Part shown: positions 1 to 12,879 of the stretch, piece after piece | Position numbering within the stretch: position 1 is the stretch's first letter | How the letters are laid out: each line of letters opens with the position of its first letter | Origin: Protula sp. h YS-2021 | Taxonomy: Eukaryota > Annelida > Polychaeta > Sabellida > Serpulidae | DNA length: 64,000 nucleotides | Assembly (NCBI GenBank): GCA_949752745.1 | Contig: OX457024.1 | Span: 55,492,510-55,556,509 of the forward strand | Reading direction: 5' to 3' | The notes under the pieces: model-generated | The model's input: the letters and a program-made list of their open reading frames with translations, nothing else | Database searches by the model: none | What the model was told of the DNA's origin: nothing | Program-made: the position numbers and the translations under genes

Positions 1-3000
1 TGCATTATCGCCCAATGCTCCCTATTATCGCCCACACGAAAAATATCACATTTATCATATTTTCGGGTCATAGAATTGATTCCTGCACTTTTAAAGCGAA
101 AATTACAACTTTCTTGCATTATCGCCCAATGTTACCTATTATCGCCCATCCAAAAAATATCATATTTATCATATTTTCGGGACATAGAATTGATCCCTGC
201 AATTTTAAAGCGAAAATTACAACTTTCTTGCATTATCGCCCAATATTCCCTATTATCGCCCATCCGAAAAATATCATATTTATCATATTTTCGGGTTATA
301 GAGTTGATTCCTGCTCTTTTAAAGCGAAAATTACAACTTTCGTACATTATCGCCCAATGTTCCCATTATCGCCCACACGAAAAATATTATATTTATCATA
401 TTTTCGGGTCCTAGAATTGATCCCTGCACTTTTAAAGCGAAAATTACAACTTTCTTGCATTATAGCCCAATATTCCCTATTATCGCCCATCCGAAAAATA
501 TCACATTTATCATATTTTCGGGTTATAGAATTGATTCCTGCTCTTTTAAAGCGAAAATTACAACTTTCTTACATTATCGCCCAATGTTACCTATTATCGC
601 CCACACGAAAAATATTATATTTATCATATTTTCGGGTCCTAGAATTGTTTCCTGCACTTTAAAAGCGAAAATTACAACTTTCTTTCATTATCGCCCAATG
701 TTCCCTATTATCGCCGACACGAAAAATATCATATTTCTCATATTTTCGGGTCATAGAATCGATTATTGCACCTTTAAAGCGAAAATTACAACTTTCTTAC
801 ATTATCGCCCAATGTTCCCTATTATCGCCCACACGAAAAATATTATATTTATCATATTTTCGGGTCCTAGAATTGTTTCCTGCACTTTAAAAGCGAAAAT
901 TACAACTTTCTTTCATTATCGCCCAATGTTCCCTATTATCGCCGACACGAAAAATATCATATTTCTCATATTTTCGGGTCATAGAATCGATTATTGCACT
1001 TTTAAAGCGAAAATTACAACTTTCTTACATTATCGCCCAATGTTCCCTATTATCGCCCACACGAAAAATATTATATTTATCATATTTTCGGGTCCTAGAA
1101 TTGTTTCCTGCACTTTTAAAGCGAAAATTACAACTTTCTTGCTTTATCGCCCAATATTCCCTGTTATCGCCCACCCGTAAAATATCACATTGATCATATT
1201 TTCGGGTCACAGAATTGATTCCTGCACTTTTAAAGCGAAAATTACAACTTTCTTGCATTATCGCCCAATGTTCCCTATTATCGCCCTCACGAAAAATATC
1301 ACATTTATCACATTTTCGGGTCATAGAATTGATTCCTGCACTTTTAAAGCGAAAATTACAACTTTCTTGCATTATCGCCCAATGTTCCCTATTATCGCCC
1401 ATCCAAAAAATATCACATTTATCACATTTTCGGGTCATAGAATTGATTCCTGCACTTTTAAAGCGAAAATTACAACTTTCTTGCATTATCGCCCAATATT
1501 CCCTATTATCGCCCACACGAAAAATATCACATTTATCATATTTTCGGGTCATAGAATTGATCACTGCACTTTTAAAGCGAAAATTACAACTTTCTTGCAT
1601 TATCGCCCAATGCTCCCTATTATCGCCCACACGAAAAATATCACATTTATTATATTTTCGAGTCATAGAATTGTTTCCTGCACTTTTAAAGCGAAAATTA
1701 CAACTTTCTTGCACTATCGCCCAATGTTCCCTATTATCGACCACCCGAAAAATATCATATTTATCATATTTTCGGGTCACAGAATTGATTCCTGCACTTT
1801 TAAAGATAAAAATTACAATTTTCTTACATTATCGCCCAATATTCCCTATTATCGCCCACCCGTAAAATATCACATTGATCATATTTTCGGGTCACAGAAT
1901 TGATTCCTGCACTTTTAAAGCGAAAATTACAACTTTCTTGCATTATCGCCCAATATTCCCTATTATCGCCCATCCGAAAAATATCATATTTATCATATTT
2001 TCGGGTTATAGAATTGATTCCTGCTCTTTTAAAGCGAAAATTATAACTTTCTTACATTATCGCCCAATGTTACCTATTATCGCCCACACGAAAAATATTA
2101 TATTTATCATATTTTCGGGTCCTAGAATTGTTTCCTGCACTTTTAAAGCGAAAATTACAACTTTCTTGCTTTATCGCCCAATATTCCCTGTTATCGCCCA
2201 CCCGTAAAATATCACATTGATCATATTTTCGGGTCATAGAATTGATTCCTGCACTTTTAAAGCAAAAATTACAACTTTCTTGCATTATCGCCCAATATTC
2301 CCTATTATCGCCCACACGAAAAATATCACATTTATTATATTTTCGGGTCATAGAATTGATTCCTGCTCTTTTAAAGCGAAAATTACAACTTTCTTACATT
2401 ATCGCCCAATGTTCCCTATTATCGCCCACACGAAAAATATTATATTTATCATATTTTCGGGTCCTAGAATTTTTCCTGCACTTTTAAAGCGAAAAATACA
2501 ACTTTCTTGCTTTATCACCCAATATTCCCTGTTATCGCCCACCCGTAAAAATATCACATTGATCATATTTTCGGGTCACAGAATTGATTCCTGCACTTTT
2601 AAAGCGAAAATTACAACTTTCTTGCATTATCGCCCAATGTTCCCTATTATCGCCCACACGAAAAATATCACATTTATCATATTTTCGGGTCATAGAATTG
2701 ATTCCTGCACTTTTAAAGCGAAAATTACAACTTTCTTGCATTATCGCCCAATGTTCCCTATTAACGCCCTTCCAAAAAATATCATATTTATCATATTTTC
2801 GGGACATAGAATTGATCCCTGCACTTTTAAAGCGAAAATTACATTTTTCTTGCATTATCGCCCAATATTCCCTATTATCGCCCACCCGAAAAATATCATA
2901 TTTGTCATATTTTCGGGTTATAGAGTTGTATTCTGCTCTTTTAAAGCGAAAATTACAATTTCTTACATTATCGCCCAATGTTCCCATTATCGCCCACACG

Positions 3001-5399
3001 AAAAATATTATATTTATCATATTTTCGGGTCCTAGAATTGTTTCCTGCACTTTTAAAGCGAAAATTACAACTTTCTTGCATTATCGCCCAATGCTCCCTA
3101 TTATCGCCCACACGAAAAATATCACATTTATCATATTTTCGGGTCATAGAATTGATTCCTGCACTTTTAAAGCGAAAATTACAACTTTCTTGCATTATCG
3201 CCCAATGTTACCTATTATCGCCCATCCAAAAAATATCATATTTATCATATTTTTGGGACATAGAATTGATCCCTGCAATTTTAAAGCGAAAATTACAACT
3301 TTCTTGCATTATCGCCCAATATTCCCTATTATCGCCCATCCGAAAAATATCATATTTATCATATTTTCGGGTTATAGAGTTGATTCCTGCTCTTTTAAAG
3401 CGAAAATTACAACTTTCGTACATTATCGCCCAATGTTCCCATTATCGCATACACGAAAAATATTATATTTATCATATTTTCGGGTCCTAGAATTGATCCC
3501 TGCACTTTTAAAGCGAAAATTAAAATTTTCTTGCATTATAGCCCAATATTCCCTATTATCGCCCATCCGAAAAATATCACATTTATCATATTTTCGGGTT
3601 ATAGAATTGATTCCTGCTCTTTTAAAGCTAAAATTACAACTTTCTTACATTATCGCCCAATGTTACCTATTATCGCCCACACGAAAAATATTATATTTAT
3701 CATATTTTCGGGTCCTAGAATTGTTTCCTGCACTTTAAAAGCGAAAATTACAACTTTCTTTCATTATCGCCCAATGTTCCCTATTATCGCCGACACGAAA
3801 AATATCATATTTCTCATATTTTCGGGTCATAGAATCGATTATTGCACTTTTAAAGCGAAAATTACAACTTTCTTACATTATCGCCCAATGTTCCCTATTA
3901 TCGCCCACACGAAAAATATTATATTTATCATATTTTCGGGTCCTAGAATTGTTTCCTGCACTTTTAAAGCGAAAATTACAACTTTCTTGCTTTATCGCCC
4001 AATATTCCCTGTTATCGCCCACCCGTAAAATATCACATTGATCATATTTTCGGGTCACAGAATTGATTCCTGCACTTTTAAAGCGAAAATTAACTTTCTT
4101 GCATTATCGCCCAATGTTCCCTATTATCGCCCTCACGAAAAATATCACATTTATCACATTTTCGGGTCATAGAATTGATTCCTGCACTTTTAAAGCGAAA
4201 ATTACAACTTTCTTGCATTATCGCCCAATGTTCCCTATTATCGCCCATCCGAAAAATATCATATTTATCATATTTTCGGGACATAGAATTGATCCCTGCA
4301 CTTTTAAAGCGAAAATTACAACTTTCTTGCATTATCGCCCAATATTCCCTATTATCGCCCACACGAAAAATATCACATTTATCATATTTTCGGGTCATAG
4401 AATTGATCACTGCACTTTTAAAGCGAAAATTACAACTTTCTTGCATTATCGCCCAATGCTCCCTATTATCGCCCACACGAAAAATATCACATTTATCATA
4501 TTTTCGGGTCATAGAATTGATTCCTGCTCTTTTAAAGCGAAAATTACAACTTTCTTGCATTATCGCAAAATGTTCCCTATTATCGCCCATCCGAAAAATA
4601 TTATATTTATCATATTTTCGGGTTATAGAATTGATTCCTTCTATTTTAAACCGAAATTTAAAATTTTCGTACATTATCGCCCAATGTTCCCTATTATCGC
4701 CCACACGAAAAATATTATATTTATCATATTTTCGGGTCCTAGAATTGTTTCCTGCACTTTTAAAGCGAAAATTACAACTTTCTTGCTTTATCGCCCAATA
4801 TTCCCTGTTATCGCCCACCCGTAAAATATCACATTGATCATATTTTCGGGTCACAGAATTGATTCCTGCACTTTAAAAGCGAAAATTACAACTTTCTTGC
4901 ATTAAAGCCCAATGTTCCCTATTATCGCCCACACGAAAAAATCACATTTATCATATTTTCGGGTCATAGAATTGATTCCTGCACTTTTTAAGCGAAAATT
5001 ACAATTTTCTTACATTATCGCCCAATATTCCCTATTATCGCCTATCCGAAAAATATCACATTTATCATATTTTCGGGTCATAGAATTGATCCCTGCACTT
5101 TTAAAGCGAAAATTACAACTTTCTTGCATTATCGCCCAATGTTCCCTATTATCGCCCACACGAAAAATATCATATTTATCATATTTTCGGGTCATAGAAA
5201 TGATTCCTGCTCTTTTAAAGCGAATATTACAACTTTCTTGCATTATCGCAAAATGTTCCCTATTATCGCCCACCCGAAAAATATTATATTTATCATATTT
5301 TCGGGTCCTAGAATTGTTTCCTGCACATTCAAAGCGAAAATTACAACTTTCTTGCTTTATCGCCCAATGTTCCCTATTATCGCCCACTTGAAAATATCA
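1..5399. repeat. 114-bp satellite array, about 47 units, cut by the window start
   Basis: Head-to-tail units begin at 1, 115, 229 and so on, a 114-bp period. Each unit holds two copies of the short motif ATTATCGCCCA plus AAGCGAAAATTACAACTTTC. Units differ by a few per cent with occasional small indels (for example near 2470 and 4090). The period is 38 codons and few frames contain stops, so long spurious reading frames occur on both strands. A block near the start recurs about 3,078 bp (27 units) later. The array ends sharply at about 5,399. No gene is seen in it. Confidence 0.97.
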
Positions 5400-6490
5400 T
5401 AGAAATGACCTACTGACAACAAAATTACTGAAAAATCCAACCAAAAGTACTTGCATGTAACATATTGTGCCCATCTGCAAATTGAAACTGCTTTTTTAAG
5501 AAGAAAAATGGAAATTTCCATTTTTTCAAAAGCTGCAAACTTCGAAGCTCAGTAGATTCAAAAATAAGGCGAAATTCAAAAATCGAAAAATGTACTTTTT
5601 TCACCCCTTAGTTCTAGTTTCTTCATAACAAATTTCGGAATCTTCCGATGAAAAATGAGGGACTAGATAGATTTTTTCGTACTTTGCCCAAATTGGCAAT
5701 AAAATCGCCAAAAATGGTTTAAACCAAAAAATGAAAAAAATTCCTAATGCAGTAGAAGGTTAAAAACTCGCGTTTAAAATTTGGTACGAATCGGATGAAA
5801 AATAAAAAAGATATTCCACTTTAACTACTTTGTTAAGAAAAAAAAAATGGAAATTTGCCAATTTTTAGAAGTTGCAAACTTTGAAGCTCAGTAGATTCAA
5901 AAATAAGGCGAAATTCAAAAATCGAAAAAAATTCTTTTTTCACCCCTTAGTTCTAGTTTCTTCATGAAAAATTTCGGAATCTTCCGATGAAAAATGAGGG
6001 ACTAGATAGGTTTTTTCGTATTTTGCCCAAATTGGCAATAAAATCGCCAAAAATGGTTTAAACCAAAAAATAAAAAAATTCCTAATGCAGTAGAAGGTTA
6101 AAAACTCGTGTTAAAAATTTGGTACGAATCGGATAAAAAAAAAAATTCCATTTTAACTACTTTGTTAAGAAAAAAAATTGGAAATTTGCCAATTTTTAGA
6201 AGTTGCAAACTTTGAAGCTCAGTAGATTCAAAAATAAGGCGAAATACAAAAATCGAAAAAAGTAATTTTTTTACCCCTTAGTCCTAGTTTCTTCATAAAA
6301 AATTTCGGAATCTTCCGATGAAAAATGAGGGACTAGATAGGTTTTTTCGTATTTCGCCCAAATTGGCAATAAAATCGCCAAAAATGGTTTAAACCGCAAG
6401 AATAAAAATATTTCCTAATGCAGTAAAGGGTTAGGAACTCGTGTTTAAAATTTGGTAAGAATCGGATAAAAAATAAAAAAGTTATTCCAC
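5400..6490. repeat. ~330-bp tandem repeat, three copies
   Basis: Three consecutive AT-rich units start near 5,490, 5,830 and 6,162. Each contains AGTAGATTCAAAAATAAGG, the segment CAATAAAATCGCCAAAAATG and a run ending in GAATCGGAT. They lie between the 114-bp array and the conserved 3' part of an F1 composite element, so they may be an internal part of that element. No coding potential is seen. Confidence 0.85.
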
Positions 6491-6976
6491 TTTTAACGGT
6501 CGAATTGAATTTTTTTTCTTCAAAAATTCCCCCAAAATTCAAAAATCACCCGATCGACTAAAAAAGCACAAGCCGTATGCACGACTCCTTAGGGATGCCT
6601 CACACCAAAAATAAATGACATCGAATCAAAATTGTAGGAGTAGATGCATTTTGAATTATTTTCGAAAATTTTGCTTTAAAAATTCCCCCAAAATACAAAA
6701 ATTGCGCGATCGACTAAAAAAGCACAAGCCGTATGCACGACCCTTTAGGGGTGCCTCATAGCAAAAATAAATGACATCGGGTCAAAAATGTAGGAGGAGA
6801 TACATTTTAAAATTTTTTCTTTAAAAATTCGCCAAAAATTCAAAAATCACCCGATCGACTAGAAAAGCACAAGCCGTATGCACGACCCCATAGGGATGCC
6901 TCACACCAAAAATAAATGACATCGGATCAAAATTGTAGGAGGAGATGCATTTTGAACCAAAGTTTACTAAATAAAC

Positions 6977-7031
<55 letters not shown>

Positions 7032-7096
7032 GGACACCGCCCGCAAACCGATAGGAATACCCCAGCTTACGTGTAACGTAAGCTGGGCTAAAAAGG
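6491..7096 (+). mobile_element. F1 composite element, 3' part (150-bp cores, AACT run, hairpin)
   Basis: Three ~150-bp cores carry AAAGCACAAGCCGTATGCAC. They are followed by GTTTACTAAATAAAC, about 14 AACT tetranucleotides and a conserved tail ending in a stem-loop (CCCAGCTTACG, short loop, CGTAAGCTGGG) and CTAA. The same 3' end occurs at about 17.49, 28.30 and 47.61 kb, and in altered form at 36.6 kb. Here the block upstream of the cores is the 330-bp and 114-bp arrays rather than the 51-bp array found in the other copies. Confidence 0.8.
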
Positions 7097-8469
7097 TAAT
7101 AGCAAGTAAGATGATACTGACCGCTATTTTTCCTTAAAATTTCAAGACAGTATGACTATTTTCCTTGAGTTAAGATTAAATTGATTTTTTTTTTAATTTT
7201 TCGCCAAAATTTTCGGCACTTTTTGGCCAATCACAACATACTGAAATAGCCAGCTACATCGGTAATGTCTGCACCTGTTACTTAAAATGAAATGGTCTTA
7301 TTTTACTGAAATTTTTTGGCTTTTCGCCAAAATTTTCGCCGATTGTTTTTTTTTTACCAAAAAAATAATATTTAGTAAGGTGATATTGTCTGCTACCTGT
7401 CTTTAAAATTTTCAGACACTAGGACTATTTTCACCAATTTTCACCAATTTTGATCAATCCCCCAAAAATTGTAACACCAGGAAGGTATAAAGCCCGCTAC
7501 CTTTCCTTGAAATTTAAAGACAGTCAGACTACTTTTATGGAGGTAATCAAAATTTCCGCCAATTTTTGGCCAGTGGACTAAAAAACATAACCAGATAGGT
7601 AGCAATGCCTGCTACCTTCACCTAAAACTTCAAAGCAGTAAGACTATTTTCCTACAGTTAGTAAAGATTTAACAAAAAGCAATCAGGTTTTTCGCCAATA
7701 CTTCCGACAAAAAATTTCTAGCGAATGCAAAAGAAAAAAAAAGAAAAATAATATCATGAAAACCCCAGGAGACACATTTGACAGAATACTGGTATTTGGC
7801 CAATATTTCTGCCAATTTTTGACCAACTGCCGGAAAAAGAAATAGCCCTTTAGGTAGAAATTTGTGCTATTGTTACTGAAAATAACAAGGCAATGACGTT
7901 ATTTTCCTGGAGTTATGATTTTACTGATTCTTGTTGTTTTCCGCCAAAATTTTCGACGATTTTCAGCCAATCCCCAAATTTTGTATCAGCAAGGTTGGTA
8001 GGAAGGCCTGCTACCTTTTCTTAAAATTTCAAGACCGTTAACATTTTAGTGAAAATAGTTGGCGTTTTCGCCAAAATTCCCGCCAAATTTTTGGCCAATC
8101 ACAAAAAAAAACTAAAGGCCAGGTATTAAGTAATGCTTCCTACCTTTAGCTAAAATTTCAAGACAATAATGCTATTCCCCTGGAGTTATTTACAACATTA
8201 CTGAATTTCTTTTTTTGGGGGGTTAGGGGTGGGGGGTGGGGGGATTCGTCAAAATTTCTGCCAGGTAGGCAGTAGCACTTGCTACTCTCACTTACAATTT
8301 CAAGGCAGTATGTTTACTTAAAATTTAAAAAAAAAAGTGATACTATTTTTCCTAGTTATATATTTACTGAAATTTTTTGGTTTTTCGCCAAAATTTCCGC
8401 TAATTTTTTTGCCAAACACTAAAAAAAGTAAAATACACAGACATGTAGCAACAGATCAACACCTATTAA
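7097..8469. repeat. Degenerate ~148-bp repeat field, part 1
   Basis: About nine diverged units share the order: TTTTTCGCCAAAATTTCCGC, GGCCAATCACCAAAAA, a segment like GCCAGGTAGGTAGTAATGC, CTACCTTCACTTAAAATTTC, AAGACAGTAAGACTATTTTC and GTTAAGATTTTACTGA. The same unit recurs at 11.97-12.87, 13.87-14.13, 17.49-18.2, 18.99-20.5 and 22.9-25.25 kb. No gene is seen. Confidence 0.85.
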
Positions 8470-8738
8470 CAGGGTTGCCACACAATTTTACGAACCATTT
8501 TTCCTGACTTTTTCCTGACCTTTTCATGAATTTTTTCTACATATAATTTTTTCTTTTTCCCGTATTCCATAAGGGTTATACTCAAATAGATACATATGAT
8601 AATAAATCTACATATTTCAATATAATTACGTGAGATAACCTTAATATTGCCTATCAGAGTGCTTATAATCATAAGATTATCTTCCAATCAATAAACGTTT
8701 GAACAACAGAAAGCTAATTGTTGTTGCTTTTATTTATA

Positions 8739-8851
<113 letters not shown>

Positions 8852-8854
8852 TGT

Positions 8855-9532
8855 AACGTTTGGTCCATCACTGCCGACGTGTAAGAGCAAGTGTGGTGGC
8901 AAGGCTTTCGCCGAATCGTTGAAGTTATTGAGGAGATCTTTGGCTGCTTTATCACCCAGGAACTTTGAATCAAGATATTGTGTGACAACCAGTGTCTGAC
9001 CATTAGATACATTTGCTCGTCTTTTGTAACCCTGTTTTTTTATTCGTCATACAGCAGTACATAAGCATCACTTGAACAAACGGTTTTAACTAACCTGTCC
9101 TTGAAATATGAAGCGAGCCCATGGACAACGATATAGGAGGATTTTGTACGTTGCATATTGAATTTTGCGGCTATGTCACTATCTGGGAACATTTTGCGGA
9201 ATAAGTCTCCAACATCGGTTGACGAATTAAAACTAGAGTTGTCCTCTATTTTTTTCAAAGACCATATAATCTCGGCACGTAGACTGTACTTGTCTAGAAG
9301 TGGATGGGCTAGATTCTTCAGAAACTTTTTCGTTACGCGAATTGTCTGTTGATTGTGACACAGCTGTTTTAGGGCTGAAGATATTCAAATTCTGGTGTGC
9401 ATGCTCTGCATTTACATGTTTTACCCCTTTACAATCTTTCGTCAATGCTCCCTTTCCCCTACTGCCAAGACCAAAGCAAAGTTTACAATGCGTCTTTTTC
9501 CCGTCACCAGGTACTTCGGCGACCCATGATTA
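8855..9532 (-). pseudogene. Broken BED-finger transposase-like gene fragment
   Basis: Three minus-strand frames join into one protein-like stretch. First comes a zinc-finger-like part (W-V-A-E-V-P, then CKLCFGLGS, later H..H in NAEHAHQN). Then comes FPDSDIAAKF followed by residues ending LLYDE. Last is TQYLDSKFLG, AAKDLLNNFNDSAKALP and a final SDGPNV. This order is familiar from hAT/BED transposon-related proteins of invertebrates, whose next residues normally include an Asp-Glu-Ser stretch. The frame changes at two A-runs (near 9,251 and 9,039), and the protein stops in the ATT microsatellite. It is therefore a decayed fragment. The family name is from memory of related proteins, not a search. 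Confidence 0.65.
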
Positions 9533-10003
9533 AAATTTACTCTCTTTTGATCATCCTCTCGAAAAGTACGTTTCTTTGCTTGACATTTCGATATTTTTCA
9601 ATTCACAAATTTACTTCAACCTCTCGTTTTCTTCAGTCTGAAAAATAGTTATCTTGCTGCTTAACGAAAAAATCTTCAATGACACAAACACTCATTCAAA
9701 AAGAATAAACGTTCAGCGGCAATAAAAGAAAACCTTTCTCTACATTTCTGCAGCATGTAGAGAAATAGTCAACATGTGATAAAAAGAGCAACTTTACAGG
9801 TGCTATTCTATCAGATGGTCTTCTCCCTCGGCTTATTGTTTATAATCACATACAATGCGAGACATTCATCAATACTGTAAAACACCAGTGCAGGTTACTG
9901 AACAGATACAGGTATTCTATTAAAATTTTCATGGGATACGGCCTTTTGCAGCGCACAGAGTATGTAGATAACTAATTAAACGATATATCTTTGCTTGGAT
10001 AAA
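9533..10003. other. Internal part of the hAT-like element, no gene seen
   Basis: AT-rich DNA with an inverted pair TGCAGCATGTAGAGAAA and TTTCTCTACATTTCTGCA at 9,737-9,765 (hairpin). I see no conserved coding segment or splice-flanked exon. Confidence 0.5.
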
Positions 10004-10668
10004 TTAGACTGGCCAGTGTTAAAACAAAAACGGATATGTCTCCCCGCCCCCCAATCAGTCACGTGGAAAAAAATCCTTGCTTAAGAGTACACTGGTGAGC
10101 CAAAAAGAATTTAAAAAATCCCCAAAAATACATTGTTACAGAAAATGAAAAAAAATTCGCAGTAAACATTTGCACTATATGTGGGTTCTTCTTGCCACGT
10201 TTCAGCCTAATCCAACAAACAGTTTCGGAGATATAGCAACAATATGGCCAAGAAACTTAAAAATCAGAAAGTTAAAAAGTCGCCAACAATACATACTTTT
10301 TAACGGAAATGAAGAAAAACTTTGCAGTGTACATTTGTGCTACATGTGTGTTCTCCTTGCGACGTCTGAGCCTTATCCAACGAACTGTTTCTAAGATTTA
10401 GCCTGCCAAAGTGAAAAAAAGCACGAGCCCCCCCCCCCCCCCCCACCCCTTATGTTAACAAATTTGCCAAAAATAGAATTTTTGAAAGAACGAAAAAAAA
10501 AACACGGGCATCATCTAGACATGTACCCCAATATGTATGTACGTTTTGAGAAAAATCGACTCATTAATTTCATAAAAACTGACTGCGGACAGACGGACGG
10601 AGAGACAGACGGACGGACGGACACACCAACTGCTATATATATCTCCCTTAGGGGGAGACATATAAATA
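10004..10668 (+). mobile_element. F2 composite element (subterminal inverted repeats, GGAC run, hairpin)
   Basis: It starts TAGACTGGCCAGTGT. The 12-mer ATATGTCTCCCC at 10,034 is matched by its exact reverse complement GGGGAGACATAT at 10,652. In between are two ~150-bp cores (GCAGTAAACATTTGCAC, AGCCTAATCCAACAAAC), a poly-C run at 10,430, and a GGAC/AGAC-rich stretch at 10,588-10,622. It ends in the hairpin TATATCTCCC/GGGGGAGACATATA. The layout is that of nonautonomous Helentron-associated elements. Related copies lie at 25.28-26.09 and 31.37-31.70 kb. Confidence 0.6.
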
Positions 10669-10743
10669 TCGCAATTTCGCAACAAGGCTTTAGATTCTAT
10701 GTGCCTCTTACTTGCAAGCTACGAACAACACACCGCGAGTCTA

Positions 10744-11644
10744 GGCCCAAACCCCCCCAACCGAAACCCCCCCGGCCCTAACCCCCCCCCCCGTCAAAAC
10801 CCCCCCGACTAAAACCCCCCGGCGGCCTAAACCCCCCCGACCCAAAACCCCCCGGTTCTCAGGTCTATTTTATATTTTGTAATTGCGATACTCCACGTTG
10901 TTAATTACACTTCAAATGCCCATTGAAGAGACCACACGGCGTTTAAAATTGAAATTTCCGAACCACTTAAGGAATTGATCATCACTACAAAAGAAACTTC
11001 ATACATCCATTGATGATAGCACTCGGTTTTTGAAATTGCAATTGCTCTTACGATTGATGAGTGTGTACACCAGTGTTGCCACGGAGTCATCAAGAAAAAA
11101 AAGGATAAAAAAGGATAAATTTGGGGATGGTCCCTAGAGACATGCAACTCAAAATTATAGATTGAAGTTATTGAAAATCATTCAAGAAATAAAAACTACT
11201 TAACATCATTTAGAATACTGGATATTTTACAGTGTGATAAGATATTGATTACGTTTACGAAGAATACGTTTCAGTTCCATGAAAAAATACCCTTTTTCTA
11301 CAGATGTATTGATTTTAACAATAGACGCTGCAAAAAAGTGTAAGAGCGGTTAATATTATGGCCTAATCAAGGATTATGACTAGAGTGAGAAAAAATTCTA
11401 GCAGAAAAAAGGATGATGTGGCAGCGCTGCTACACATAAAAAATTGCAATCATATGCCGGTTGCGAGATCAGACGAGTGCGAAAAGAGGCGCCAGAACAA
11501 ATAATCATTACACATTTTCTTTGAAAACGGGGGGATTTTGGGTCGGGGGGGGGGGTTTAGGCCGCCAGGGGGTTTTAGTCGGGGGGGTTTTGACGGGGGG
11601 GTTAGGGCCGGGGGGGTTTCGGTCGGGGGGGTTTGGGCCTGTTC
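10744..11644. mobile_element. C-rich foldback with ~112-bp inverted arms
   Basis: The left arm (10,744-10,857) is seven ~15-bp units of C6-7 followed by variants such as GACCCAAAA, GACTAAAA, GTCAAAA and GGCCCTAA. The right arm (11,527-11,644) is its near-exact reverse complement in the same unit order. The enclosed ~670 bp holds a separate MITE. The arms could form a long stem or G-quadruplexes on the G-rich strand. Confidence 0.75.
11070..11431. mobile_element. ~360-bp MITE with CAGTGTTGCCAC termini
   Basis: The left terminus CAGTGTTGCCAC and the right terminus GTGGCAGCGCTG are imperfect inverted repeats. Inside are AAAAAAGGATAAA runs near each end and a conserved core (GAAGTTATTGAAAATCATTC). 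A related copy lies at 36.74-37.26 kb, where the right end reads GTGGCAACACTG, the exact inverse. A left end alone is at 33,434. The termini suggest the hAT superfamily. The target-site duplication is not clear. Confidence 0.65.
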
Positions 11645-11971
11645 CCCTCAGCCCTAGTGCTTCAGTTATCTAAGGCATTCCACATGATACGTTTTTCGTC
11701 CTGGTATAAAGCTACAGAATCAATGCAGATGTCTAGAAAGTGTGATGTAGAAAACCAATCTGTTTGATTTGAAAAAAATCATCATTGGGAGGACGAAACA
11801 ATCCACATCTGACTATTACTTGAAAAAAAAAAAAGAAAATAAAAAATAACACGAGTTTCCTGACTTTTCAGAATTTTTTCCTGACTTTTCCTGACTCACA
11901 ACAGATTTTCCTGACTTTTCCTGACTAAAACTTTTTTCCTGACTTTCCTGACTTTTTCCCTGACTGTGGCA

Positions 11972-12870
11972 ACCCAGCTGACCTATGCACCCTGCCTTCT
12001 ACCAAAATTGTAGATTGTTTCCATGACAACCCTAGGAGATAAATTTTCCAGAAAATTTTTGACCAATATTTCCGCTAATTTTTGCCGAGTTAACAAAGTA
12101 ATAACCACTAAGGTGTGCCACTGTTACTAAAATTTACAAGGCAATGAGGCTGCTTTCCTAGAGTTCGTTTAGATTTTACTGATATTTTCAGTATTTTCCT
12201 GGAGATAGTTAAGATTTTAAGGAATCCTTCTTTAGTTTTCCACCAAAATTTTAGCAATTTTTTGGCCAATTACCAAAAATTGTACAAGCCAGGTAGGTAG
12301 AAAGGCTTGCTACCTTTTCTTAAAATTTCAAGACTTTCAGACTATTTTCCTGAAGACCGTCAAGATTTTACTGAAAATAGTTTACGTTTTCGCCAAATTC
12401 CCCATCCCCCCGGCCATTTTTTGGCCAATCACGAAAAAAACTAACAGCCACGTATATAGTAATGCTATCTTTACCAAAAATTTCAAGAGAGTAATATTAG
12501 TTTCCTTGAGATATTTAAGATTTTAATGACATTTTTTGTCAGTCACCAAATAAAGTAACAAAAAGGTAGAAACTCTTACTACTCTCACTTACAAATCAAC
12601 GATTTTTCGCCAATTTTTGGCCAATCACCAAAACATGTAATAGCCAGACAGGCAGTAACGCTTGCTACTCTCACTTGAAATTTCAAAACAGAAAGATAAT
12701 GTTCCTGGAGAAAGTTAAGATTTTACGAAAAAAATTGTTTTTCCCCAAGAATTTCGCCATGTTGTGGCAAATTACAAACAAAGTAATGACCAGGTAGGTA
12801 GTAATGCATGCTAGCTTCACCTAAAATTTCAAGACAGTAAGATTATTTTTCAGCAGTTACAGGGTTCGTA
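11972..12870. repeat. Degenerate ~148-bp repeat field, part 2
   Basis: About six units resume directly after the hAT-like insertion, recognisable by GCCAATTTTTGG, GTAATAGCCAGGTAGG-like and AAATTTCAAGACAGTAAG-like segments. No gene is seen. Confidence 0.8.
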
Positions 12871-12879
12871 GCGCAAATT

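Noticed and set aside
15..5402. Long reading frames (up to 384 codons) in the first 5.4 kb on both strands
   Set aside because: They follow the 114-bp period exactly, occur in several frames and both strands, and have no unique domain, splice site or start context. They are by-products of a codon-multiple satellite.
10740..10870. Telomeric repeat relic (C-rich units with CCCTAA)
   Set aside because: Only one unit resembles CCCTAA. The block is a set of seven different C-rich units mirrored at 11.53-11.64 kb, so a foldback is the better reading.
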